Below are positions 53,511-62,081 of a DNA stretch of 64,000 nt, in pieces; the first letter of the stretch is position 1; every line of letters begins with the position of its first letter. This stretch comes from JANQIO01 sp043513815 (GTDB lineage: Bacteria > Pseudomonadota > Gammaproteobacteria > Pseudomonadales > Halieaceae), in the NCBI GenBank assembly GCA_043513815.1, contig CP121313.1:2542001-2606000 (forward strand), read 5' to 3'. The position numbers and the translations under genes were made by a program. The notes under the pieces are model-generated. The model worked only from the letters and a program-made list of their open reading frames with translations. It did no database searches and was not told where the DNA came from.

Positions 53511-54311
53511 TCAGTCCAGTGCCAGCCTGACTCGCAGCGGGTTGTGGTCAGAGCTCTCTACCGGAATCACCTCGGCTGACAGCGTCTGCAGGCCTCGCAC
53601 ATAGATATGATCAAGAGCGCGGCCGAAAGCGCGGCTGCGCAGGTCGGGCTCAAACAGCACCGGGGCCAATCCATGGGACGCCAGGCGCTCCTGCACCAGG
53701 CTCTGACGGGACTCACTCCAGGTATTGAGGTCACCGGCGACGATGACTGGGCCGTCGTGCTGCGACAGTACTTCCAGCAGATCGGCCAGCTGTCCATCAA
53801 GCGCTGCCACCCCGAACGTGAAATTGACCGCATGCAGATTGATGGTCAGCAGGCGCTCATCCCGGCCCAGCAGGGCGTATTCGTCCACGCTGGCTGCCTT
53901 GGGCGTACCCAACCAGGGTTCGGTGGCGCTAAAGGCGCAGTGCAGGCTGGGGGAGCCCACACCCAGGGTCATAACGCCAGTCTCCCTGGCGTCGGTGGTG
54001 TAACCCTGGGCAAACACCTCTACCAGCTCAGCAGGCAGCAGGTCGGGGATGCCCGCCTGCAGGGAGGCTTCCTGGATAAATGCCAGCTGCACGTCGCTCG
54101 CCAGCGCCTGCAGGTCTTCCTGCCAGCCCGGGTTCGACGCCTTCTGGATATTCCAGCTGAGAATCTCCAGTTCGGCGGCCAGTGGTTGCCCCGCCGGCAT
54201 CCGGCCCAGTGCCTCACTGCACTGCGGCCCTGCGCTCGCAGATGCGGCCCAGAGCAAACAGAGCGCCAGTGTCGGCAGTCCTGTGCGGAATAATCGAAAT
54301 CTATTCATCAT
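53511..54311 (-). CDS. Exported endonuclease/exonuclease/phosphatase family protein
   Basis: This 266-residue EEP-fold hydrolase has a signal peptide (ending near ASA) and the family's catalytic blocks: LSWNIQKA, FIQEA with metal-binding Glu, VAGDLNTW, LDHIYVRG and SSDHNPLRV. It probably cuts a phosphodiester outside the cytoplasm: DNA, a phospholipid or another. I use the tandem ATG pair at 54311/54308, where the signal begins. It is divergent from the porin-like gene. Confidence 0.87.
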   Translation of the reverse strand: MMNRFRLFRTGLPTLALCLLWAASASAGPQCSEALGRMPAGQPLAAELEILSWNIQKASNPGWQEDLQALASDVQLAFIQEASLQAGIPDLLPAELVEVFAQGYTTDARETGVMTLGVGSPSLHCAFSATEPWLGTPKAASVDEYALLGRDERLLTINLHAVNFTFGVAALDGQLADLLEVLSQHDGPVIVAGDLNTWSESRQSLVQERLASHGLAPVLFEPDLRSRAFGRALDHIYVRGLQTLSAEVIPVESSDHNPLRVRLALD

Positions 54312-54502
54312 GGGGCTAGCATACTCTCTCGGATGCCCGCCTGCATGGCCATTGGCGCCAGATCGAGCGCTGCGGTGGCGTTCATGATCATGCCCGCGTC
54401 CGCGGGTTAAGGTGCGCAGCTTGTGCAGCCGTTGTCTGATCTGGCCTCCGGGGCAGCGCGTAATTACCGGCTCAATCCTCGAACAGTGCAGCAAACATCT
54501 TA

Positions 54503-55651
54503 TTGTCTCAACGCCGTCTACTCTTCGCTGGTCTCCTGCCCGCTGTTTTGCTGCTTGCCCATTCGGCGCAGGTCACCGGCCAGAACACGCCGCCGCGTCA
54601 AATCAACTTCCTGTTCACCGGCGACTACTTCGACAACCTCGACGGCGGCCTGCGCGAGACTGACCGCTTCCTGACCAACGTCGACCTGTGGACGCGCTGG
54701 CAACCCCAGGCCTGGGCGGCCAGTGGCACCAGCATCTACGCCCACGGCAGTTACAACAGTGGCGAAAGCTTTTCCGCGGATGTGGTCGGCGATACGCAAA
54801 TCGTCAGCAATATCGAAGCCAGCGAGGCCACCCGCCTGTATCAGTTTTATGTGGAGCACGGCGCCGATCCCGATCAGCAGAGCGTGCTGTTCGGCTTCTG
54901 GGACCTGAACTCCCGTATCGACGTTATCGAGCCCGCGTCGCTGTTCATCAACAGTTCCCACGGCATCGGCGCCGAGTTCGCTCTCAGCGGCGAGCGCGGT
55001 CCCTCTATTTTTCCGGTGACAGCGTTATCGCTCTACGGGCAGCGCCGCATGAACGAACGACTTACCCTCCGTGGCGCCATTCTGGACGGTGTAGCAGGCG
55101 ACCCAAAACGCCCGGTGCGCAGCGATGTCAGCCTGTCCCAGGACGACGGCGCACTGCTGGTGGCGGAGGGCAGCTACCAGTTGGGCCAGCACTGGCTGGC
55201 AAAAGCCGGCGCCTGGCACTACACCAGCGACTTTGAGCCCATCGATGGCGATGACGGCGGGGAATTCAGCCAGGGTGTTTATGGCTCCCTGGCCGGCGAT
55301 GTGGTCCCGGGAGAACTCTCTGCCTGGGTACGCTACGGCGTCGCCTCGGAGGAGGTGCAGGCGGTGGGACGTTATTTCGGCACCGGCCTGGTCTGGAGTG
55401 CGATCCCGGGCCCGCTGGATGACCGGGTCGGCATAGCGGTCGCCGCCGCCTTTGCCGGCGAGCCGCTGCAGGATATGGGCGCCAGCCGCGCCGAAACCAA
55501 TATTGAGCTGACCTACAGCGTGCAGATCACACCGTGGCTGCGTATCCAGCCGGACATCCAGTACATTTTCAATCCGGGTCTGGACCAGGACCTGGATGAC
55601 GCGCTGGTGGTCGGCGTGCGGTTCGAACTTCTCAAACAGATGCCCTGGTAG
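54503..55651 (+). CDS. OprB-like carbohydrate-selective porin
   Basis: This 382-residue protein has a signal peptide (ending near TGQ) and a beta-barrel pattern resembling the OprB family: an FLFTGDYFDNLDGG start, DLWTRWQP, GFWDLNSRIDV, ending ALVVGVRFELLKQMPW. It would admit small hydrophilic solutes, perhaps sugars. The start is TTG 54503, without an obvious ribosome-binding site, so the start is uncertain. No sugar-use genes are adjacent. Confidence 0.8.
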   Translation: MSQRRLLFAGLLPAVLLLAHSAQVTGQNTPPRQINFLFTGDYFDNLDGGLRETDRFLTNVDLWTRWQPQAWAASGTSIYAHGSYNSGESFSADVVGDTQIVSNIEASEATRLYQFYVEHGADPDQQSVLFGFWDLNSRIDVIEPASLFINSSHGIGAEFALSGERGPSIFPVTALSLYGQRRMNERLTLRGAILDGVAGDPKRPVRSDVSLSQDDGALLVAEGSYQLGQHWLAKAGAWHYTSDFEPIDGDDGGEFSQGVYGSLAGDVVPGELSAWVRYGVASEEVQAVGRYFGTGLVWSAIPGPLDDRVGIAVAAAFAGEPLQDMGASRAETNIELTYSVQITPWLRIQPDIQYIFNPGLDQDLDDALVVGVRFELLKQMPW

Positions 55652-55772
55652 TGCCAGGCGATCCCAATCACTGGGCCAGGGCCTGAGCGCATTTGAACAA
55701 CGGCGTGGCCACTTGCCGGGACATCGCCCCGGCCCCTGACTGCTTCTGCGGAACCGCGAAATTAAAGGCGGC

Positions 55773-56744
55773 TCACATTTGCTTCAGGGATTTGCTGACC
55801 TCGGCTTCAAGCTCCTGATCCGCGGTTTTCTGAAGACTCACATAGATCAGCCGGGCCTCCCGCTCACGACCTGCCAGCTGGTAGAGATTGCCGAGCCGGA
55901 AATTCGCCCAGCTCTTGTCTGGCAAGGCGCCGCCCACCGGCGCTTCGTCGATATAGCGCTTGAAGGCTTCGATACCGTCCGGGATATTCTGTTCACTGAA
56001 TAGCGCAGTGCGACCGATCTGGTAGATAGCGTTGTAACGCGCGACTTCGCGATCCTCGTCGTCACTGACCAGCTTGCTCGCCTGTGTGAACTGATCGAAG
56101 GCTGACGCAAAGTCCCCTTTTTGTTGATAGTAGATGCCTGCGTGGAAGTAGAACTGCGGGCTGTCGGGGTACGCCGCCTGCGCAGCTTTAAATGTGGTCT
56201 CAAACTGGTCGTCTTCACCCCGCGCCCGCTGATACTCCAGTTTCGCGACGAACCCCTCTTCACGATCCAGGCTGCCAATCTGCTCGACCAATGCCTCAGC
56301 CTCCTCCATATCGCCGCCAGCAATAGCGGGCGCATTGAGGTGGAACTGCATCAGCCCCCACAAATAGTCGGTGTTGGTCGGGTCGAGTTCGACGGCGCGC
56401 TGGTAGCTCTGCTTGCACTGGCGGGCGTAACCCATCGCCGAGAATATCGAGCCCTGGGCCTGCACGCCCATGATATTGCCGCGAACAAAATGCGCCTCGG
56501 GATTGTCCGGGTCACTGGCCAGCGCCCTGTCGATCCAGTCTTCAGCAGTATCGGGATCGGTGCCCATGTACAAAATCGCGAGCTGCAGCTGCGCCGTCGA
56601 GTCATCTTCGTGGGCTTCGAACAGGGCTCGTGCCGATTCAGTATCGCCGCGCTCCAGTGCCTCAAAGGCGGCCCTGAGATCAGCGGCGAACAGATGGCTG
56701 CTGAGGAGCAGCATGGCCAAAGCCGTTGTCAGGTACTTGTGCAC
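55773..56744 (-). CDS. Periplasmic tetratricopeptide repeat protein
   Basis: This 323-residue protein has a signal peptide (cleavage near FAA, residue 21) and at least five TPR-like helix pairs across its length (for example ALASDPDNPEAHFVRGN and RAVELDPTNTDYLWGL). It is probably a periplasmic scaffold for protein contacts. No enzyme domain is present and no neighbour defines a partner. Convergent with the porin gene. Confidence 0.85.
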   Translation of the reverse strand: MHKYLTTALAMLLLSSHLFAADLRAAFEALERGDTESARALFEAHEDDSTAQLQLAILYMGTDPDTAEDWIDRALASDPDNPEAHFVRGNIMGVQAQGSIFSAMGYARQCKQSYQRAVELDPTNTDYLWGLMQFHLNAPAIAGGDMEEAEALVEQIGSLDREEGFVAKLEYQRARGEDDQFETTFKAAQAAYPDSPQFYFHAGIYYQQKGDFASAFDQFTQASKLVSDDEDREVARYNAIYQIGRTALFSEQNIPDGIEAFKRYIDEAPVGGALPDKSWANFRLGNLYQLAGREREARLIYVSLQKTADQELEAEVSKSLKQM

Positions 56745-57132
56745 GCAAACATTCCGGGTGGTCGCCTGGTCTTGATCAGTCTAGCGGGAAACGGCTTGTG
56801 TTTCACAAATGCCCAGGGCGCTGTTCCGACGCAAGCAGAGCCAGTCTTTTCCTTGCGAGCGTCCGGCCGCTGCTGAGTGCGGAAAGCGCCCGACCAGGCT
56901 TCTACCCTGATCTATGCCACCCGGCACGCCGTAGGAACAGACACATCGAAACTGCACCGGGCCACAGCCATTTACATCTTTCTTCACCAATCGCCGCTGC
57001 CAGCGCAACCGCTGGCCCGCCTGTCGCATGCCGTTCGATGCATTTACGGCACATTCTTGCCTGCACCAGCGATAGCACCGCTCGGCAGTCACGTAATCGC
57101 CACAGGGATTCACAGCGAAGGACATCGTGGTA
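56745..57132. other. 388-bp intergenic region
   Basis: This gap lies between the divergent TPR and DUF2452 genes. A cysteine-rich minus-strand frame (from about 57125 down to 56781) is open, but it overlaps the promoter area, has no ribosome-binding site and no family I recognise, so I leave it unannotated. Confidence 0.4.
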
Positions 57133-57696
57133 ATGCAAAGTAATCCCAACCCACAGGGCAAGGGCCTGACACCGGTGCTGGAAGAATGGCGCGGCGCGCA
57201 GCCGGCCAGGATCACTGCCAAGCCGCCCCAACAGGTGCTGGCAGACTATTTCACCACGCTTTTGGTGCTGTCCGCCGAGTTCAGCTTCAAGCCGGCGCCG
57301 GGGGTCGACTACTTCCTGTACCTGCGCCAGGGCGGCTGGGTGCTGTCGCTGATCTCGCCGGCAGAATGGCGCGCCGGTGCGCCAGGACCCTGCCTGGGAC
57401 GTTGTGAACTGCAGCTAGACATGACCTGGACACTGGAACCTGGCGAGAATCTTGCTGAAGTGCCTGAGTTGCTCGACGCCCTGGCGGCGTTTCAGGAGGG
57501 CTTTGTCGACCTGCTGGATGGCGAGGCACCGCTGGAAGAATCCCTGCCCTACTATGTGGCGCAGTTGCCATACTACCGTCGCCTGCTGGCAGCAGGCATG
57601 GCCAAGTCGCTGGCGTCATCTATGTCCCTGGCCGGCCTGACGGGGCACAGCGGTCGCCACTGGCTGGCGACATCTCCCCTGCCGCGTCTGGGCTAG
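57133..57696 (+). CDS. DUF2452-like protein
   Basis: This 187-residue cytoplasmic protein begins NPNPQGKGLTPVLEEW, then has LLVLSAEFSFKPAPG, YFLYLRQGGWVLSLISPAEW and LPYYRRLLAAGMAKSL, a pattern I associate with DUF2452. Function unknown. GTG 57127 and ATG 57133 both follow AAGGA (57118-57122); I chose ATG. Convergent with the RNase J-like gene, four bases from its stop. Confidence 0.72.
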   Translation: MQSNPNPQGKGLTPVLEEWRGAQPARITAKPPQQVLADYFTTLLVLSAEFSFKPAPGVDYFLYLRQGGWVLSLISPAEWRAGAPGPCLGRCELQLDMTWTLEPGENLAEVPELLDALAAFQEGFVDLLDGEAPLEESLPYYVAQLPYYRRLLAAGMAKSLASSMSLAGLTGHSGRHWLATSPLPRLG

Positions 57697-57700
57697 TGTC

Positions 57701-59029
57701 TTAACGGCGTACTTCGAGGCGCCCCACTTCCGCGGCGCCGCGACGAATACCCGGCTGCGGCGCCAGCAGGAACAGGTCACCGTTGCGACCGTTGAGCTGC
57801 ATGGGCACGCCGATCTCCCGAGCCAGCACCGCATGAGCGTCCAGGTGTTGTGGCTCTCCGTGTACCGGGATCGCAATCTTGGGCCGAATCCAGCTGTACA
57901 TGTCGCGCAAATCATCCCGAGCCGGGTGGCCCGAGGCATGAATCGGGCTGGAGGTACCGGCCTCTGTAACCACCCTCACCCCCCTGGACTTCAGGCGCTG
58001 GTATAGCCGTTCCAGGGAGTCCTCGTTGCCGGGAATCACCCGCGAGCTGAATATCACCGTGTCATCGGGCTCCAGTTCAAATGCCGGGTGACTGCCCTGC
58101 GCCAGTCGCGACAGGGCCGCACCCGCTTCCCCCTGACTGCCGGTCGCCACGGCGAAAACTTCCTGACGCGGTAAGTAGCCGAGATGTGACGCCTGCGCCA
58201 TGTCAGTATCCAGCGGCCAAAGCCCACTGGCACGGGCCGCCCGGTAATAGTTCTCCAGTGAGCGCCCCAGTAGCGCCGGGTAGCGGCCCGCCTCCACCGC
58301 GATTCTTGCCAGTGTCACCAGGCGGGCAATATTGCTGCCAAAGCAGGCCACCACCACGCGCCTGGGCGCCGCCAGAACCTGCTCCAGCAGCGCCCGGCCC
58401 AGCTCACCTTCGCTGGCACTGCGGCCATCCACAGTGGCATTGGTGGAGTCGCAGACCATGGCCAACATGCCTTCGTCGCCGAGCCTGTTCAGGGCCCGCT
58501 TGTCAAAGCCATCGCCCACGACCGGTTCAGCGTCGAGCTTCCAGTCGCCGGTATGAAACACATTGCCCGCTGACGTGCGGATCACCAGTGCCTGGGATTC
58601 TGGCGTGGAATGTGTGATCCCCACCCACTGCACGGCGAAGGGGCCCAATGTGACCTCGCTGCCGGTGTCCACCACATGCACCGGCACCCGACCCGCCAGC
58701 CCGGCTTCGACCAGCTTGCGCTGCAGTATTTCAGCGGTAAAGCGGGTGCAGTAGACGGGGCAGCGCAGCTGAGGCCAGTGCCAGGCAACAGCACCCACAT
58801 GATCTTCATGGGCGTGGGTGACCAGCAGCCCTTCCAGGGCATTGCGTCGACTGCCGATAAAGCCGGAATCCGCAGTAAACACCCGGGTACCGGCGGCTTC
58901 GCGGTCAAAACCGATACCGCAGTCCACCATCAACCAGCGGCCGTTGTGGCCGTACAGGTTCATGTTGATGCCGATCTCCCCGCAGCCACCCAGGGGCAGC
59001 AGCCAGAGATCCCGATCGCCCGGCGTCAT
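57701..59029 (-). CDS. RNase J-like metallo-beta-lactamase fold hydrolase
   Basis: This 442-residue protein has the MBL metal motif THAHEDH and later GDWKLDAEPV, plus beta-CASP features ending in VHGEPQHLDAHA. It matches short RNase J-like proteins of proteobacteria (true RNase J is about 555 residues). RNA cleavage is the family activity; the role here is unknown. Its ATG overlaps the stop of the DUF4149 gene by four bases. Confidence 0.87.
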   Translation of the reverse strand: MTPGDRDLWLLPLGGCGEIGINMNLYGHNGRWLMVDCGIGFDREAAGTRVFTADSGFIGSRRNALEGLLVTHAHEDHVGAVAWHWPQLRCPVYCTRFTAEILQRKLVEAGLAGRVPVHVVDTGSEVTLGPFAVQWVGITHSTPESQALVIRTSAGNVFHTGDWKLDAEPVVGDGFDKRALNRLGDEGMLAMVCDSTNATVDGRSASEGELGRALLEQVLAAPRRVVVACFGSNIARLVTLARIAVEAGRYPALLGRSLENYYRAARASGLWPLDTDMAQASHLGYLPRQEVFAVATGSQGEAGAALSRLAQGSHPAFELEPDDTVIFSSRVIPGNEDSLERLYQRLKSRGVRVVTEAGTSSPIHASGHPARDDLRDMYSWIRPKIAIPVHGEPQHLDAHAVLAREIGVPMQLNGRNGDLFLLAPQPGIRRGAAEVGRLEVRR

Positions 59030-59439
59030 GGGCGCGCGAGCAGAATCAGCACCAGCGTCACGCCTACCAGTTGCATCATATTGATGATCACACTGAAGCG
59101 GTGCAGCTGATCAAAGCGCTTGCCTGCCACCTCGTCACCCTTTGCCGACTGGTCGCGCAGGCGGTTAATGCTGGGCATCAGCACCTGGCGGGAGACTACC
59201 GCCAGCGAGGCAATGGCCAGCATTACGCCCGCTTCCAGCGGTGCGATACTGAATAGCGTGAGGGCCGAGATACCGCTCAGCGTCAGCAGCACCAGGTAGT
59301 ACCAGGGAAACACTGCGCGGATAAACCGACCTGCGGTCGCCTCATCCAGCTGCGTGAATATCCACGGGGCCATGACAAAGGAAAAAAACACCATGGAGCC
59401 AAATAGCCCGGCGGCCAGCAACTGTGACGCGATAAACAT
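59026..59439 (-). CDS. DUF4149-like membrane protein
   Basis: This 137-residue protein has four hydrophobic spans. Its N-terminal LFGSMVFFSFVMAPWIF and a late FDQLHRFSVIINMMQL resemble the DUF4149 family. Function unknown. It is translationally coupled to the RNase J-like gene downstream and divergent from the HiPIP gene. Confidence 0.78.
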   Translation of the reverse strand: MFIASQLLAAGLFGSMVFFSFVMAPWIFTQLDEATAGRFIRAVFPWYYLVLLTLSGISALTLFSIAPLEAGVMLAIASLAVVSRQVLMPSINRLRDQSAKGDEVAGKRFDQLHRFSVIINMMQLVGVTLVLILLARP

Positions 59440-59609
59440 GTCTAATCCTCAGCGTGTGATGCGTTGTCTACGCGGCATGGTACGACAGGCCCGGTTTCAC
59501 GGATTCCCGAAAGGGGGGCAACTGAACACAAGCTGTACTAAAATGAGCCACTTTGGATTTCATGCGTACCAAAGGCACATCTCACGTTTGTAGATGTTTT
59601 GTCCAAAAT

Positions 59610-59628
59610 ACGAATGAGAATTACTTGC
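59610..59628. promoter_or_regulatory. Fur-like box upstream of HiPIP gene
   Basis: The core AATGAGAATTACTTGC matches the 19-bp Fur consensus at 11 positions, with a strong left half (TGAGAAT) and a weak right half. It lies 44 bp before the HiPIP ATG. Two nearby palindromes (CTTTGG...CCAAAG at 59551-59574; ACATCT...AGATGT at 59577-59597) may be further sites. Confidence 0.4.
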
Positions 59629-59672
59629 ATCTAACATGCGTGTAGCGAACTCAACTGAACGAGGCCATTTAC

Positions 59673-59999
59673 ATGAGTAAGTCAAAGCAATTCACCCGTC
59701 GCGATGTTCTGGCAGCCGGTGGTGCAATCATTGCAACCTCTCTGGTAGCGCGCCCCAGCCTGGCGGCTGACAAGGTGACGGAAGACGATCCCACCGCAGT
59801 CGCGTTGGGTTACCTGCACGATGCCACGGCTGTAGACACTGCCAAGTGGGCCAAGCGTGCCGGCGACGAAGGTGCCAAGCAGTTCTGCAACAACTGCGCC
59901 CTCTTTCAGGACAAGGGTGACGGCTGGGGCGCCTGCTCCATCTTCCAGGGTCGCCTGGTCAACGGCAACGGCTGGTGCAACGCCTGGATTGCCAAGTAA
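59673..59999 (+). CDS. High-potential iron-sulfur protein (HiPIP)
   Basis: This 108-residue periplasmic electron carrier has a Tat signal (TRRDVLAAGG, residues 8-17; cleavage near Ala32) and four cluster cysteines at 72, 75, 88 and 102 (C-x2-C-x12-C-x13-C) that hold a [4Fe-4S] centre. The Tat signal fits export after cofactor insertion. A strong intrinsic terminator follows. It may pass electrons between the quinol-oxidising chain and a terminal oxidase or reductase; partner unknown. Confidence 0.95.
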   Translation: MSKSKQFTRRDVLAAGGAIIATSLVARPSLAADKVTEDDPTAVALGYLHDATAVDTAKWAKRAGDEGAKQFCNNCALFQDKGDGWGACSIFQGRLVNGNGWCNAWIAK

Positions 60000-60013
60000 T
60001 CCTTCGGTGTAAC

Positions 60014-60041
60014 GGTAAACAGGGTTAGACCCCTGTTTACC
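60014..60041 (+). other. Stem-loop after HiPIP gene
   Basis: An 11-bp perfect stem (GGTAAACAGGG with CCCTGTTTACC) and six-base loop lie 15 bp after the HiPIP stop. No T tract follows, so it may protect the transcript rather than end it; the true terminator follows at 60053. Confidence 0.6.
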
Positions 60042-60052
60042 GGGTACCAGGC

Positions 60053-60079
60053 AAAGGCCGCCCTCGGGCGGCCTTTTTT
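60053..60079 (+). terminator. Intrinsic terminator of HiPIP gene
   Basis: A ten-bp stem (AAGGCCGCCC with GGGCGGCCTT), two-base gap and a run of six T residues form a textbook terminator. Confidence 0.9.
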
Positions 60080-60201
60080 GTTGCGGGCCACAATAGCGGT
60101 AGGCCGCGCACTTGCCTGTTGTTCGAGGTGCGCAGCGTCACAGCCTGACGCACCCCGGACTGCTCCTGCCGACGCGCTGCCTGGCGTCTGCCCCAGCGCG
60201 C

Positions 60202-60233
60202 AAAAAAAAGGCGCGCCCTCAGGGGCACGCCTT
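60202..60233 (-). terminator. Intrinsic terminator of hpd
   Basis: On the minus strand a GC-rich stem with one mismatch (60210-60232) is followed by eight T residues (60209-60202), 20 bp past the hpd stop. Confidence 0.85.
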
Positions 60234-60252
60234 CTTTTGCTCCGCTCTCGTT

Positions 60253-61338
60253 TCAGGCAGCATCGTCGGTGGAGAGCTTGCCACGTCGGATCTGGTCGCG
60301 CTCCATGGACTCGAACAGAGCCTGGAAGTTGCCCTCCCCGAAGCCGTCGTCGCCCTTGCGCTGAATGAACTCGAAGAAGATCGGGCCTATGCGGGTTTCC
60401 GAGAAAATCTGCAGCAGCAGGCGCTGCTGGCCGTCTTCGGTGGTGCCATCCAGCAGGATGCCGCGCTGCTTCAGTTCATCCACCGGCTCGCCGTGGCCGG
60501 GCAGCCGCTCTTCGAGCATCTCGTAGTAGGTCTCCGGCGGCGCGCTCATCAGCGGCACTCCGCGTTCGACCAGGCGGTCCAGGCACTCGGGCAGGTTGTC
60601 ACAGGAAAAGGCAATGTGCTGAATGCCCTCGCCATTGTATTCCATCAAGTACTCTTCGATCTGGCCCTCGCCCTTGCCGGACTCTTCGTTCAGGGGAATG
60701 CGAATCTTGCCGTCGGGTGCAGTCATGGCGCGTGACTGCAGCCCGGTGTACTCGCCCTTGATGTCGAAGTAGCGAATTTCGCGAAAATTGAACAGTCTCT
60801 CGTAATACTTGGCCCAGTAATCCATGCGGCCGCGATAGACATTGTGCGTCAGGTGGTCGATCACCTTGAAGCCGCAGCCTTCAGGACGACGCTCGACGCC
60901 GTCCAGCCATTCGAAATCGATGTCGTAGATGGACACGCCTTCTTCGTAGCGGTCGATCAGGTAGAGAATGGCGCCGCCGATACCGCGTATGGCCGGCAAT
61001 TTCAGCTCCATCGGACCACAGGGAATATCGATCGGCTGGGCACCGTGCTCAAGGGCGCGCTGGTAGGCCGCCTTGGCGTTCTTGACCCGGAAAGCCATGC
61101 CGCAGGCCGACGGACCGTGTTCCTCGGCGTAATAGAAGGCCGGTGAATTGCGGGTGTAGTTGACGATGAAATTGATATCGCCCTGACGCCACAGGTCCAC
61201 ATCTTTGGAGCGGTGCTTCGCTACCAGGGCGAAACCCATCTGCTCAAACACGGGTTCCAGCACACCGCGCTCGGGGGCGGCGTATTCAACGAATTCAAAG
61301 CCATCCAGGCCCATGGGGTTTTCGAACAAGTCAGCCAT
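60253..61338 (-). CDS. hpd: 4-hydroxyphenylpyruvate dioxygenase
   Basis: HPPD turns 4-hydroxyphenylpyruvate from tyrosine into homogentisate. The 361-residue protein carries the iron ligands His162 (DHLTHNV), His241 (IQHIAF) and Glu323 (FFEFIQR), matching those of the Pseudomonas enzyme, and has both vicinal-oxygen-chelate halves. The product feeds hmgA near 19.6 kb. It is a single gene with its own terminator, divergent from a Lrp/AsnC regulator across a 215-bp gap with 16-bp repeats. Confidence 0.97.
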   Translation of the reverse strand: MADLFENPMGLDGFEFVEYAAPERGVLEPVFEQMGFALVAKHRSKDVDLWRQGDINFIVNYTRNSPAFYYAEEHGPSACGMAFRVKNAKAAYQRALEHGAQPIDIPCGPMELKLPAIRGIGGAILYLIDRYEEGVSIYDIDFEWLDGVERRPEGCGFKVIDHLTHNVYRGRMDYWAKYYERLFNFREIRYFDIKGEYTGLQSRAMTAPDGKIRIPLNEESGKGEGQIEEYLMEYNGEGIQHIAFSCDNLPECLDRLVERGVPLMSAPPETYYEMLEERLPGHGEPVDELKQRGILLDGTTEDGQQRLLLQIFSETRIGPIFFEFIQRKGDDGFGEGNFQALFESMERDQIRRGKLSTDDAA

Positions 61339-61403
61339 GTGTCAGGTTCTCCCGTACTCGGTATCAGTGGGTATTCTGGTGGCATCCAGTGCCGCCAGGT
61401 CAA

Positions 61404-61451
61404 ATCAGCTTCTACTACTATCAGCTTTTACTACTATCAGCTTTTACTACT
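61404..61451. repeat. Three 16-bp tandem repeats
   Basis: Three head-to-tail copies of ATCAGCTTTTACTACT (the first with one change, C for T) lie between hpd and the Lrp/AsnC gene, 66 bp upstream of the hpd start. They may be regulator binding sites or a slippage tract. Confidence 0.9.
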
Positions 61452-61553
61452 ATACGCCTGGATAGTCGGCGTTTTTCTTCTATTTCACCTGTATAGTGTC
61501 CACTTACTGTATATTTCTGCCTTTTTTCAGCCAAAAACCGGGGGATTCCTGCC

Positions 61554-62021
61554 ATGTCATTTGATCGCGCCGAGCGAGACATCCTGCGCATCCTGCAGGC
61601 CGATGGCCGCATATCCAACGTCGAGCTGGCCCAGCGCGTCGGCCTGTCAGAGTCGCCCTGCTTTCGCCGCGTGCGCCAGCTCGAGAGCAGCGGCGTGGTG
61701 GCCAGCTACAACGCCCGCCTGGATCAGCGCGCTTTGGGACTGCAGGTCACCGCTTTCGTGCAGGTATCACTGGGGCAGCACAATGAAGAGCGCCAGGCCG
61801 GCTTTCTCGACGCGGTGGCCGCAGAGGAGCATATCGTCGAATGCCACGCCATGAGCGGCAGCCACGACTTCCTGCTGAAGGTGGTTGCCTACAGCATGGA
61901 CCACTTCTCGGAATTGTCCATGCAGCGCATCCTGAAATTCCCCGGCGTGGAGAGTATCGAGTCAAATTTCAGCCTGAAGGAAATCAAGCACTCGCAGGTA
62001 CTGCCAGTGCGTGAGGGATAA
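61554..62021 (+). CDS. Lrp/AsnC family transcriptional regulator
   Basis: This 155-residue protein has the N-terminal helix-turn-helix (DRAERDILRILQADGRIS, VELAQRVGLSESPC, FRRVRQLESSG) and a C-terminal RAM effector domain (about 70-150, with HAMSGSHDFLLKV). It probably controls the divergent hpd gene, with tyrosine, phenylalanine or an aromatic keto acid as effector. That is inferred from position. Confidence 0.92.
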   Translation: MSFDRAERDILRILQADGRISNVELAQRVGLSESPCFRRVRQLESSGVVASYNARLDQRALGLQVTAFVQVSLGQHNEERQAGFLDAVAAEEHIVECHAMSGSHDFLLKVVAYSMDHFSELSMQRILKFPGVESIESNFSLKEIKHSQVLPVREG

Positions 62022-62040
62022 ACGCCGCCGGAACACTACC

Positions 62041-62081
62041 GGCTAGACCATTGCTGGCTAGACCATTACTGACTAGACCAG
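62041..62081. repeat. 15-bp direct repeats at the hmuV 3' end
   Basis: GGCTAGACCATTGCT, GGCTAGACCATTACT and a partial third copy GACTAGACCAG run head to tail. The third copy contains the hmuV stop codon, so the tract looks like a small local duplication of that region. Confidence 0.75.

Noticed and set aside
56781..57221. Cysteine-rich minus-strand frame of up to 146 codons
   Set aside because: It overlaps the start of the DUF2452-like gene, lacks a ribosome-binding site and any family match. A shorter version from about 57125 is conceivable but unsupported.
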